A DNA stretch of 64,000 nt from Siderastrea siderea (GCA_964030785.1 CAXIQD010000322.1:30947-94946); one strand, 5' to 3'; positions 18,725 to 29,600 are shown, numbered from the stretch's first letter. Notes: generated by a model not told the origin, from the sequence alone. Program-made: numbers and translations.

Positions 18725-21700
18725 ATGATTACAAATATATCTAGTCTAAATGATTCACTGCCATTTTCGCAGCTAAATAACATTGAATTTTTGAATATTT
18801 GTGAGCAATCTCAACCAGACATGAATGACAATGAATTTACTAAATTAAAAAATCTTACATTCAATCCGTTTTCGAGGAACAATAATGGAAAAACATATTT
18901 AACACTCAATTCAGATTTGGACCCTGACCAGAATTATTACAATCAAATTATAACTCAAGTCGAGTCTTGTGATTACCATGATGAAGATACTTTTAAATGC
19001 ATGACAAAGGATTCTAAGGGTGACGAATTTTCTGTTTTACACTTAAACACTCGCAGCATACTAAACAAGTTTGATGATCTTAAAGCATATCTGAATTCCT
19101 TAGAATATGAATTCTCTGTAATAGGGCTATCTGAAACTTGGCTCAATCAAAATAATATTAATGATTTTCCATTACCATGCTACCATAATACTGGAAAGGT
19201 TAGGAAGAACAAACATGGAGGAGGTGTTGGTTTGTACGTAAACTGCTCATATCAATTCAGAGAGCGAGATGACCTAGCTGTTAATATTGATGACGTAATT
19301 GAATCACAGTTTATAGAGCTAACATCTAAACCAAAAAATACTTTAATTGGAATTATATATAGGCCACCAAACAGCAGGATAGAGCAATTCATTGAATGCC
19401 TTGCTGAGATGCTTCAAAAACTTGACTTGCAGAATAAGAAGTGTTATTTGATGGGAGATTTTAATCTTGATCTTTTAAAATTAGATGAAAATCAGTACAT
19501 AAAGGATTTTATAAATCAGATGTTTTCCTCGACGTTTTATCCACTAATTTCAAAGCCGACAAGAATAACCAACTCTAGTGCAACATTAATTGATAACATA
19601 TTTGTCAACAATCTTGATGAGTGCCATAAGTGTGGTATTCTTTTCACAGACCTTTCTGATCATTTACCTGTGTTTCAAATAACATCCTCCATAAAAAAGG
19701 TAAATGATACACATTGTGAAATTAAACATAGAGTAATGAATAAAAAAACTACACATCGACTATGCCAGGATTTAGAAATTGAAGACTGGAGTGATGTTTA
19801 TGATAAAACGGATCCACAAGAAGCTTATAATAATTTTTATAATAAGCTGTTTAAATTATATGAAATAAATATTCCATTGAAGAAAAGCGAAAACAAAAAT
19901 AATGCTACTAATCAAAAAATACCCTGGGTAACAAAGGGTATTCTTAAATCAAGAAAAACCAAAAATAAATTATATAAGAAATTTATCAAAAATCCAAACG
20001 AAAAAAATGAATCAATTTATAAGACATACAGAAATAAATTCAACAAAATAAAGAATGCAGGTAAAAAATATTATTACAGCAAAGAGTTTAATGAGCACAA
20101 AGGCAACCTGAGATACTCGTGGAAACTAATAAAAGAAGTCATAAACAAAAACAAAGTAAAAATGGAATTACCAGACAACTTCAAACAAAATGAAACATTA
20201 ATATCAGATCCAGTTGAAATTAGCAATAAATTTAATGAATACTTCATTAATGTTGGACCAAAGCTGGCTGACAGAATTCAAAACAACAATGTAAACTTTG
20301 CAACATTCTTAGGAGAGATATCTGTAAACTCTATCTTATTAGATGCAGTCACAGAAAAAGAAGTAGAAAGTGAAATAAGCAATTTAAATAGTAATAAATC
20401 ATGTGGTCATGATGAAATACCACCCAAACTTGTGAAGGAGATCTCTAGACAAATTGTAAAACCATTAACACACATTTACAATCAATCTCTTCTCACTGGA
20501 GTTGTCCCTAATGAGCTAAAAATAGCACTTGTTACACCAGTATTTAAGGCAAATAGCAAGGAGGAATTTTCAAATTATAGACCAATCTCTGTCCTTCCAT
20601 GTTTCAGTAAAATTCTAGCAAAAATTATGTACAAAAGAGTTGTTAAATATTTGGACAAACACAACATGTTGTTTCAAAGTCAGTATGGTTTCCGAAAAAA
20701 ACATTCAACCAACTTAGCAACCATAGAGCTTGTTACTAAGATACTACAGACAATAGATAACAGTGAATACACAATCGGAGTATTTTTAGACCTCGCAAAG
20801 GCATTTGACACAGTAAACTATGAAATATTACTAAAAAAACTGGAACATATGGAATAAGGGGAATTGCCCTTGAATGGTTTCAGAACTATCTAACAAACAT
20901 AAAACAGATGGTTAAATATAAATCAGAAAAATCAGATAGCTTAACAATCAAATGTGGTGTGCCTCAGGGATCTGTCTTAGGACCACTTCTTTTCCTCGTA
21001 TACATGAATGATATTTCAAGGTGCTCAGAGATCTTATCAACTATTCTTTTTGCTGATGACACAAATCTGTTTTTGAGTCATAAAAATTTAGTTACTCTAA
21101 AAGAAACAATGAACCGAGAGTTAAGTAAGATTGCATCTTGGCTTTCTGCTAATAAACTTTCTTTAAATATTAAGAAAACACACTTTATAATTTTCAAATC
21201 CAGAGGGAAGAAATCAAATCAACATGTTTCAATCACAATAAACAACCAAGAAATTGAGCAAGTTAAGTATACTAAATTTTTGGGATTATACATAGATGAT
21301 GAGTTCACATGGAAATATCACATTGACCAAGTTGCTACTAAAATATCAAAAATGACAGGTATAATGGCCAAGGCAAGGCATTACTTATCTCAAAAAACTC
21401 TACAGACAATTTATGACACCATGGTATACCCTTATTTGACATACTGTAATATCGTCTGGACAAGTACTTATCCATCCAGGCCTAAATCATTATTTATGCT
21501 GCAAAAAAGATAGTTAGAATTATGAAGTTTGCAAAATACAAGGAAAAATCTAGACCACTACTGATTCCTATCATCAAAGATTCTTAATATATATGAGTTA
21601 AATACATACCTGATGGCACTCTTTATGTACTCATACTTTAGTGATAATCTACCAAGTTATTTTACTAATTATTTTAAATTAAATGAAATGATCCATAGCC

Positions 21701-21891
21701 ATAACACTAGAACAGCCTCAAATATATATATTGATTATAAAAGGACAAATTATGGGAAATTTTCTCTTAAATTTAGGGGGGCCCAAATTTGGAACAAATT
21801 ACCTACGGAACTTAAAGTATTAAAAACATATAGCCTATTTAAAAAATCAGCAAAAGTTTATGTGCAAAATCATATGTATTCCTTAAGCTAG
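18725..21891 (+). pseudogene. LINE ORF2: endonuclease-reverse transcriptase, frameshifted
   Basis: The first open part, 18725-20857 (710 aa), has endonuclease motifs LHLNTRSI, GLSETWL, GDFNLDL and SDHLPVF. RT blocks follow: NYRPISVLP, QYGFRKKHST and LDLAKAFDTV. A one-base loss near 20850 shifts the frame. The second part, 20858-21513, has GVPQGSVLGPLLFLVYMNDI and the catalytic FADDTNLF. A second shift occurs in an A-run near 21503, a stop follows near 21585, and the tail at about 21586-21891 encodes the C-terminal SHNTRTAS...GAQIWNKLP region. ORF2 starts 57 bases after the ORF1 stop. Confidence 0.9.
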
Positions 21892-22113
21892 ATTATAGTT
21901 AATTTTTTAAAAATAGCAAAACCCGTGTTAGTGACTACATTTATAGAAATTATATCCATCTGCTATATTATTGTTAGTTTTTAACATATGGGGATCTTCT
22001 TTAGAAAAGCTCAGTAGAGCTTGCTAAGATCTCCAGTCATTATATATTATTATTTTTAGCAGATATATGACATTTCTGTAAATTAGAAATATAATGGACG
22101 AATAAAGTATTAA

Positions 22114-22910
22114 CAAACCAACTTTGATTCTTTCTTGCACGGCGGTTTTAAAGGGACAGTGAGTCACGAAACTGTGCTAAATTATCGCTAGAAAACTTTA
22201 TGCATGCCCAACTTTGTGTTGGAACATTTAAAGGAACATATTATTTCATTAAGAGAAAAAAACCATGACCATTTCATATCGAATTAATGTCAACACGCTT
22301 AAAGATTTTGAAAAGCTTAGCTTAACCCTTTAAGCCCTAAGCCCTGATGAAAATGAAATTTCTCTTTACATGATCACTACTTGTTTGAACATTCAAGTGA
22401 CAAGAATAAAGGAAGTGATCGCTGAGGATAGGATGTCTTGATATTTAGGCAAATTCTCCTTATTAGTTTCATAAGAAATGTATGGAGATCAGTAATGAGA
22501 ATATGCATTTTTATATCAGGGCTTAAAGGGTTAATTTTGTCAAGTTATAAACCACTTCCATGCGTGCCATCCGTAGCAACAGACGACAAAGAATAGATTC
22601 AGTGAAGTAATATAGTCTTTAGTAACAAAACTAGACCATTATTTGTGGGCGTTCATTGATGTGAGGACATATTTTTTATTTTTAACGTGAACTATAACAG
22701 CATGAATGTTCCCCTTTAATATTTATTATGCTGAGTGTTCTGATTTGATTATTTTCAGATTGTAACCTTGATTCCATGTTGTGTTTTTGACTGTAAATAA
22801 CTATTGTTCATTGTATGATGTGAGCAATGTCCCTTCTGCTTCATAGACGGCATGTTGATCTGTTTTCCAAGGTACTGTACTTCTGAGTTCAAGAACAATT
22901 TATAATAATA
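22114..22910. repeat. Right part of tandem duplication copy A
   Basis: Continues the homology to copy B after the LINE: TTTGATTCTTTCTTGCACGG, CATTTAAAGGAACATATTA, CCATGACCATTT and CTGAGTGTTCTGATTTGATT all recur in B about 0.9-1.1 kb further on. It includes an older element with TTAAAGGG...CACG / CGTGA...TTTAA ends that is shared by both copies. Confidence 0.75.
22326..22530. mobile_element. MITE, TTAA target duplication, only in copy A
   Basis: Terminal repeats CCCTTTAAGCCCTAAGCCCTG / CAGGGCTTAAAGGG, flanked by TTAA on both sides (22322 and 22531). Copy B at about 23681 has the uninterrupted site. TTAA duplications are typical of piggyBac and Kolobok families. A related inverted copy is at 24693-24790. 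Confidence 0.8.
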
Positions 22911-24018
22911 CTTGCCCTTTCAAGCCTTGTTAGGACTCAGAAAGACATAATTTGGGTTGTCGTCAAAGGTAACTATAAATTACAGTCTAGTTCACTGCTT
23001 AGTGAAACCCATGCGCCGCAAACAAACTTTGATTCTTACTTGCACGGCATTTAAAGGGGCATAGTCACGAGTATTTCGCAGATTTGTGGTCAAAACTTGC
23101 TAAAATTATTGGTAGCTAACTTTATCCATGCTCAACATCATGTTTGAACATTTAAAGGAACATATTAAGATGGAATCCATCAGGAAATTGAGTAATTGGT
23201 GGACAAAAACCTTGTACCAGAATAATTTAAAGTATATCGCATTCTTTTTTACACTTTTTAAGAGCTATAGATGTAGTTTGTTATCTGTAATAACCCCAAA
23301 GACTATTTCTATTGGGAGTCCGTGAAATTTAATTTCAAATTTAACAGGAATTGTGTAAACACAGGTAAAATAGGTAAATTTTTATGCGTAAGATTTCATT
23401 TTGTGAAATTTGAAATTCCTTTTCTCGGGCTCCCATAAGAAATTGTCTTTGGGGTTGTTACAGATAACAAATTACATCCATGGCTCTCAAAAAATGTAAA
23501 AAAGAATGCGATATGCTTTAAATTATTCTGGTACAAGGTTTTTGTTCACTGAAAATTGAAATTACTCAATTTCCTAATGGATTCCGTCTTAACTTAATTT
23601 CATTAAGAGAAAACAAACCATGACCATTTAATATCGATTTAATGTCAACACACTTAAAGATTTTGAAAAGTTTAGCCTAATTTTTTCAAGTTGCAATCCA
23701 TTTCCTTCCGTGCGATCCATGGTAACAGACGAAAAAAAAGTTTCAGTGAAGTAATATAGTCTTTATTAACAAAACTAGACCATTATTTGTGGGTGTTCAT
23801 TGATGTGAGGACATATTTTTTATTTTTAAAGTGAACTAAAACAGCGTGACTATGTTTAATATGCTGAGTGTTCTGATTTGATTATTTTCAGATTGTAACC
23901 TTGATTCCATGTTGTGGTTTTGACTGTAAATAATTATCGTTCATTGTATGGTGTGAGCAACGTCCCTTCTCGTTAGTAAGCAGATGGCACATTGACCTTT
24001 TTTTCAAGTCACTGTACT
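22911..24018. repeat. Tandem duplication copy B
   Basis: Full-length counterpart of copy A without the LINE. It starts CTTGCCCTTTCAAGCC next to the end of A and ends near ACTGTACTT. It contains no convincing ORF, though GATTATTTTCAG (about 23880) looks like a splice acceptor that is conserved in both copies. Confidence 0.75.
23169..23588. mobile_element. Foldback MITE, 420 bp, TTAA duplication, only in copy B
   Basis: Ends GATGGAATCCATCAGGAAATT / complement of GACGGAATCCATTAGGAAATT, flanked by TTAA (23165 and 23589). Arms extend about 150 bases through ACCTTGTACCAGAATAATTT and CCCCAAAGAC. Copy A at about 22238 lacks it. Confidence 0.85.
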
Positions 24019-24692
24019 TGCTTCTACATGGTAAATAAATTTCATTTTGGACATTGCATTTTCCTGATCTAAAAAAATGAGGAGGATGAAAGTTAGTTCT
24101 TGAGTTCATAAGTAACAAGAAAGCCCAATGGGCCATTCCACATGAGAGGTAAAGAAAATGTAATTTGTCAAATCAATTTCTTTAGAGTAAATTGTACACC
24201 ATCAAAGAGACTAAACATCAGTGTACTCAAAACACGCATGTCGCATTGAGTTCTAGCCATTCACATTGTGTGAGGGGTCTAGCACTTCATATCTCAATAA
24301 AAGAACTAAACAATATTTTTGTCTTTTTGAAGAATTGAAATCGTGAAAATTTTCTTTTTTCCTTAATCTGTTAGCTTAATTCTCAACTGATAGTTGCATT
24401 TTTCAACTACCATCAATCACTGAAGATGAATAAAAAAATATGTTTTGGCTTAAAGGGATTAAAATATTCTTTCATGCACCGTGCACGTGGTTGGTGGATA
24501 TATGTTTATGAAGGCTGTGGTATTTGCCACGACTGATGAAGGGGTCATTCGCTAAACGTCTTGTTTAAAACATAACTTGGCACTTTGTACACCATGTTGT
24601 CTTTTCGTTTATTTCATTTTATTAGGATCAAGCTTTTATATGTGTTAAAGATCTATTCCTGAGGATTTGGATGCCAGAACCCTCCAGGTAAT
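24019..24692. other. Noncoding, no gene seen
   Basis: AT-rich. There is a polyadenylation-like AATAAA at about 24296, which could end an unrecognised transcript. A minus-strand 82-codon frame near 23.9-24.1 kb has no identifiable domain. Confidence 0.35.
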
Positions 24693-24790
24693 TAAGTCCT
24701 GACATGAAAATGCATATTCTCCTTACTGTTTTCCATTCATTCTTATGGAACTAGTAAGGGGAATTAATCTAAATATCAAGACCTCTCATT
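24693..24790 (-). mobile_element. Partial inverted copy of the 22.3-kb MITE
   Basis: Reverse complement of about 22430-22525: shared AAATGCATATTCTC, TTCTTATG-AACTA and CTAAATATCAAGAC. Divergent and truncated. Confidence 0.6.
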
Positions 24791-24829
24791 TCGGTTATTA
24801 AAATGCCTGTGAGATCTCCATGAAAAAAG

Positions 24830-25430
24830 TTTACTACAACTAGAATAGACTTCTAAGCGCGGATTGCTGTCACCATTATTTTCAGATGGGTACGGCCTTC
24901 CTTGAAAAGACAGTCAGGAGATTGTGCACGTTCGTGAATCAGCATGTCTTTCTTTCAGTTGTCCAGCATTACACTCTGCAGGTGTTGGCAAAATTGGTTT
25001 TGAATGTTGGTCTTGTTTGCAAGAGTGTTAAGCATGTACTCTTTGCTAAATACAAGACTTGCATCACATTGCTCCCTGGCCACATGGAGGTGTGTAAATG
25101 TTCAAGATGATTTTAATTTTCACTAGTTATTCTTTTAGCTAGGTAATTTCATTTTTACTAGAAGAAATGTTTACTAGAATAAACTTCTAACATTGCTGTC
25201 ACCATTATTTTCAGATGGGTACAGAAGATTTTGCACCTTCTGGGCATGGGAATCAGCAGGTCTTTCTTTAAGCTGTCCAGTGTTAGCGAAATTGGTTCTG
25301 AATGATGGTTGCTCCCTTCTTTGCACGTCGAGGTGTGTAGGTGCTACAGTTCATTTTAATTTTGTCTAGTTAATTTTTTTACCTAGGTTATTCTATTGTT
25401 ACTAGAAGAAATGTTTCCATTTCAAATGTT
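24830..25430 (+). repeat. Diverged tandem duplication with exon-like cores
   Basis: Two copies (24830-25169 and 25170-25430) share TTACTA-AACTAGAATA-ACTTCTAA, GCTGTCACCATTATTTTCAG followed by ATGGGTAC, GTCTTTCTTT-AG-TGTCCAG, GAGGTGTGTA and TACTAGAAGAAATGTTT. The common ATTATTTTCAG|ATGGGTAC looks like a splice acceptor, and GGAG|GTGTGTA a donor. The first copy has a 74-codon open frame; the second is broken by stops. These may be decayed duplicate exons. Confidence 0.55.
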
Positions 25431-25524
25431 ATTATTATCTGCAGTGTACAATGTATAAATGCATAGAAAGTTAGCCACATAGGGCGCAAAGTGTGACCTA
25501 GGTTACTCTATAGGAAATGAACAC

Positions 25525-25570
<46 letters not shown>

Positions 25571-25787
25571 GTGTTATTGGAGAGCTCATAAGAAAGTTTT
25601 ACAGCATGTACTGTAAAATACAGTTAATGGAACATGACAATGTTCATGCACCATGGGTGGCCAAGGGGCAACGATGTACTTTACCTTTCCTAGCCTTCTG
25701 AACATTCGCATGTTATTTTCCAGTGTTGCAACCCTGTCCAATTAGTTTTCTTTCGCTAGTTTTGGTTAGTTTTTTTACTTAGTTTTG
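25431..25787. other. Junction region left of the array, with (TTA)n
   Basis: Contains a (TTA)n microsatellite at 25525-25570 (about 15 units) and no gene. The last 60 bases are T-rich with TTAGTTTT / TTGGTTAG words. Array homology begins abruptly at 25788. Confidence 0.6.
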
Positions 25788-26330
25788 GTTCACTGCGATG
25801 ACCAACACATAATTCTAAAATGTTCTTTCTGTCTCACGCTTTGTTTTGTTTTTGTTTTTTGGTTGTTTTTTTGTCCTTTCAGGCAGTCATGGCAACTGTG
25901 TTTTACAAAATGTAGGCTGTGTCCAGGCTCCAGTCAGAGGCTCAGCTCAGGGACTGCGGGGCGAGTGCCGGCGGACACCCTCACCTGTGGGCCTAGTTGT
26001 TTGTAAGCTGAATTTGACAGTCTCTTGGCCCGTCAGTCTCGAGCTGCGCAGCTCAGAAAAGTCTCCACGGCTGGCTTAATTACCTTTAAAGGTGTGATTG
26101 ACGTAACCAGAAATTAGAACGAGCTTAAATACAGCATTAAGGCCGGGTAATACCGCGTCAATTAAGGCCAGCACCCTAAGACGATCAAGTTGATGTTATT
26201 ATAAGGCTCGCTGCTGGTGGATAGAAACGAAAGCAGTGTGTTCTTGCACCGCAACAACTAATGTTCTTTGAATATTAATATATGAAATGCATATATTTGA
26301 ACTGGGGATAAAGGTAGAAATTATGTGTAC

Positions 26331-26440
26331 AGAGGTCATGGGTTCGATTCCCGACCAAGCCTGAATTTTTTCAGGTTTCTTCTTTTCACGCGCTTAGCTT
26401 GAAGCACCCAGTTCACTGCGATGACCAACACGTAATTCTA
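26331..26440 (+). mobile_element. tRNA-like SINE 3' part inside each unit (unit 1-2 junction shown)
   Basis: GGTTCGATTCC (26341-26351) is a perfect RNA polymerase III B-box. It is followed by an acceptor-like CGACCAAGCC and a hairpin CCTGAA-TTTT-TTCAGG (about 26360-26375), then CTTAGCTTGAAGCACC and TTCACTGCGATGACCA. I recall this B-box, hairpin and CACTGCGATGA tail as a widespread coral SINE-type motif. No A-box is found at the usual distance upstream, so transcription from it by Pol III is doubtful. The array boundary lies inside this tail. It recurs every 625 bases. Confidence 0.6.
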
Positions 26441-26461
26441 AAATGTTCTTTCTGTCTCACG

Positions 26462-26507
26462 CTTTGTTTTGTTTTTTGTTTTTTGGTTGTTTTTTTTGTC
26501 CTTTCAG
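26462..26507 (+). promoter_or_regulatory. T-rich tract ending in a consensus 3' splice site (unit 2 shown)
   Basis: A 46-base run of almost only T and G (CTTTG, TTTTG, TTTTTTG, TTTTTTGG, TTG, then T8) ends TTTGTCCTTTCAG|G. As a polypyrimidine tract plus acceptor it is near ideal on the plus strand. A branch-like TTCTAAA lies about 70 bases upstream of the AG. Nearly all sequence variants in the array fall in this tract. Confidence 0.5.
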
Positions 26508-26627
26508 GCAGTCATGGCAACTGTGTTTTACAAAATGTAGGCTGTGTCCAGGCTCCAGTCAGAGGCTCAGCTCAGGGACTGCGGGGCGAGTGCCGGCGGA
26601 CACCCTCACCTGTGGGCCTAGTTGTTT
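26508..26627 (+). CDS. Candidate repeated exon, 120 nt, phase 1-1 (unit 2 shown; present in all 61 units)
   Basis: The GC-rich segment lies between the acceptor TTTCAG and the donor GTTT|GTAAGC. It starts with two bases of a codon and ends with one, so serial splicing creates a Cys codon (T|GC) at each junction and keeps one frame open. Each 40-residue module would carry Cys at 1, 6, 13 and 29 (CSHGNC, VGC, GEC) with an Arg/Pro/Gly-rich middle. Phase-1 symmetric, Cys-rich exons are typical of shuffled extracellular modules (established pattern). I do not recognise the module. No start exon, signal peptide or terminal exon is in view. No substitution was seen in this segment in any unit. The single-unit ORFs that read through the T-tract are artefacts of ignoring splicing. 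A noncoding exon of a long RNA is equally possible. Confidence 0.35.
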
Positions 26628-29600
26628 GTAAGCTGAATTTGACAGTCTCTTGGCCCGTCAGTCTCGAGCTGCGCAGCTCAGAAAAGTCTCCACGGCTGGC
26701 TTAATTACCTTTAAAGGTGTGATTGACGTAACCAGAAATTAGAACGAGCTTAAATACAGCATTAAGGCCGGGTAATACCGCGTCAATTAAGGCCAGCACC
26801 CTAAGACGATCAAGTTGATGTTATTATAAGGCTCGCTGCTGGTGGATAGAAACGAAAGCAGTGTGTTCTTGCACCGCAACAACTAATGTTCTTTGAATAT
26901 TAATATATGAAATGCATATATTTGAACTGGGGATAAAGGTAGAAATTATGTGTACAGAGGTCATGGGTTCGATTCCCGACCAAGCCTGAATTTTTTCAGG
27001 TTTCTTCTTTTCACGCGCTTAGCTTGAAGCACCCAGTTCACTGCGATGACCAACACGTAATTCTAAAATGTTCTTTCTGTCTCACGCTTTGTTTTGTTTT
27101 TTGTTTTTTGGTTGTTTTTTTTGTCCTTTCAGGCAGTCATGGCAACTGTGTTTTACAAAATGTAGGCTGTGTCCAGGCTCCAGTCAGAGGCTCAGCTCAG
27201 GGACTGCGGGGCGAGTGCCGGCGGACACCCTCACCTGTGGGCCTAGTTGTTTGTAAGCTGAATTTGACAGTCTCTTGGCCCGTCAGTCTCGAGCTGCGCA
27301 GCTCAGAAAAGTCTCCACGGCTGGCTTAATTACCTTTAAAGGTGTGATTGACGTAACCAGAAATTAGAACGAGCTTAAATACAGCATTAAGGCCGGGTAA
27401 TACCGCGTCAATTAAGGCCAGCACCCTAAGACGATCAAGTTGATGTTATTATAAGGCTCGCTGCTGGTGGATAGAAACGAAAGCAGTGTGTTCTTGCACC
27501 GCAACAACTAATGTTCTTTGAATATTAATATATGAAATGCATATATTTGAACTGGGGATAAAGGTAGAAATTATGTGTACAGAGGTCATGGGTTCGATTC
27601 CCGACCAAGCCTGAATTTTTTCAGGTTTCTTCTTTTCACGCGCTTAGCTTGAAGCACCCAGTTCACTGCGATGACCAACACGTAATTCTAAAATGTTCTT
27701 TCTGTCTCACGCTTTGTTTTGTTTTTTGTTTTTTGGTTGTTTTTTTTGTCCTTTCAGGCAGTCATGGCAACTGTGTTTTACAAAATGTAGGCTGTGTCCA
27801 GGCTCCAGTCAGAGGCTCAGCTCAGGGACTGCGGGGCGAGTGCCGGCGGACACCCTCACCTGTGGGCCTAGTTGTTTGTAAGCTGAATTTGACAGTCTCT
27901 TGGCCCGTCAGTCTCGAGCTGCGCAGCTCAGAAAAGTCTCCACGGCTGGCTTAATTACCTTTAAAGGTGTGATTGACGTAACCAGAAATTAGAACGAGCT
28001 TAAATACAGCATTAAGGCCGGGTAATACCGCGTCAATTAAGGCCAGCACCCTAAGACGATCAAGTTGATGTTATTATAAGGCTCGCTGCTGGTGGATAGA
28101 AACGAAAGCAGTGTGTTCTTGCACCGCAACAACTAATGTTCTTTGAATATTAATATATGAAATGCATATATTTGAACTGGGGATAAAGGTAGAAATTATG
28201 TGTACAGAGGTCATGGGTTCGATTCCCGACCAAGCCTGAATTTTTTCAGGTTTCTTCTTTTCACGCGCTTAGCTTGAAGCACCCAGTTCACTGCGATGAC
28301 CAACACGTAATTCTAAAATGTTCTTTCTGTCTCACGCTTTGTTTTGTTTTTTGTTTTTTGGTTGTTTTTTTTGTCCTTTCAGGCAGTCATGGCAACTGTG
28401 TTTTACAAAATGTAGGCTGTGTCCAGGCTCCAGTCAGAGGCTCAGCTCAGGGACTGCGGGGCGAGTGCCGGCGGACACCCTCACCTGTGGGCCTAGTTGT
28501 TTGTAAGCTGAATTTGACAGTCTCTTGGCCCGTCAGTCTCGAGCTGCGCAGCTCAGAAAAGTCTCCACGGCTGGCTTAATTACCTTTAAAGGTGTGATTG
28601 ACGTAACCAGAAATTAGAACGAGCTTAAATACAGCATTAAGGCCGGGTAATACCGCGTCAATTAAGGCCAGCACCCTAAGACGATCAAGTTGATGTTATT
28701 ATAAGGCTCGCTGCTGGTGGATAGAAACGAAAGCAGTGTGTTCTTGCACCGCAACAACTAATGTTCTTTGAATATTAATATATGAAATGCATATATTTGA
28801 ACTGGGGATAAAGGTAGAAATTATGTGTACAGAGGTCATGGGTTCGATTCCCGACCAAGCCTGAATTTTTTCAGGTTTCTTCTTTTCACGCGCTTAGCTT
28901 GAAGCACCCAGTTCACTGCGATGACCAACACGTAATTCTAAAATGTTCTTTCTGTCTCACGCTTTGTTTTGTTTTTTGTTTTTTGGTTGTTTTTTTTGTC
29001 CTTTCAGGCAGTCATGGCAACTGTGTTTTACAAAATGTAGGCTGTGTCCAGGCTCCAGTCAGAGGCTCAGCTCAGGGACTGCGGGGCGAGTGCCGGCGGA
29101 CACCCTCACCTGTGGGCCTAGTTGTTTGTAAGCTGAATTTGACAGTCTCTTGGCCCGTCAGTCTCGAGCTGCGCAGCTCAGAAAAGTCTCCACGGCTGGC
29201 TTAATTACCTTTAAAGGTGTGATTGACGTAACCAGAAATTAGAACGAGCTTAAATACAGCATTAAGGCCGGGTAATACCGCGTCAATTAAGGCCAGCACC
29301 CTAAGACGATCAAGTTGATGTTATTATAAGGCTCGCTGCTGGTGGATAGAAACGAAAGCAGTGTGTTCTTGCACCGCAACAACTAATGTTCTTTGAATAT
29401 TAATATATGAAATGCATATATTTGAACTGGGGATAAAGGTAGAAATTATGTGTACAGAGGTCATGGGTTCGATTCCCGACCAAGCCTGAATTTTTTCAGG
29501 TTTCTTCTTTTCACGCGCTTAGCTTGAAGCACCCAGTTCACTGCGATGACCAACACGTAATTCTAAAATGTTCTTTCTGTCTCACGCTTTGTTTTGTTTT

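Larger units (their letters stand above)
18415..22113 (+). mobile_element. Non-LTR retrotransposon (LINE, CR1/L2/Jockey-like), 5'-truncated
   Basis: A 3.7-kb insertion bounded by the 5-bp duplication CAAAC (18410-18414 and 22114-22118). Copy B of the surrounding duplication keeps the empty site at 23019-23023. It holds the end of an ORF1, then an ORF2 with endonuclease followed by reverse transcriptase. The 3' end is AATAAAGTATTAA, without a poly(A) tail. Domain order (EEP endonuclease, then RT with FADD) is that of the Jockey/CR1/L2 group; the exact clade is not assigned. ORF2 has at least three lesions, so the copy is probably not autonomous. Confidence 0.9.

Noticed and set aside
26331..26440. 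Complete tRNA gene in each unit
   Set aside because: Only a B-box and a 3' tail are present. No A-box, D-arm or anticodon arm can be placed at normal distances.
26508..26710. Minus-strand exon in the array unit (frame with GDFSELRSSRL, donor CACAG|GTGAGG)
   Set aside because: The donor is good, but the acceptor side is weak (a stop codon directly upstream and little pyrimidine tract). The plus-strand model explains more signals. Not fully excluded.
26411..27035. 5S rRNA, U-snRNA, SRP or histone gene unit
   Set aside because: Tandem units of this size often hold such genes, but none of their conserved sequences that I know is recognisable on either strand, and no Sm site with a flanking stem is convincing.
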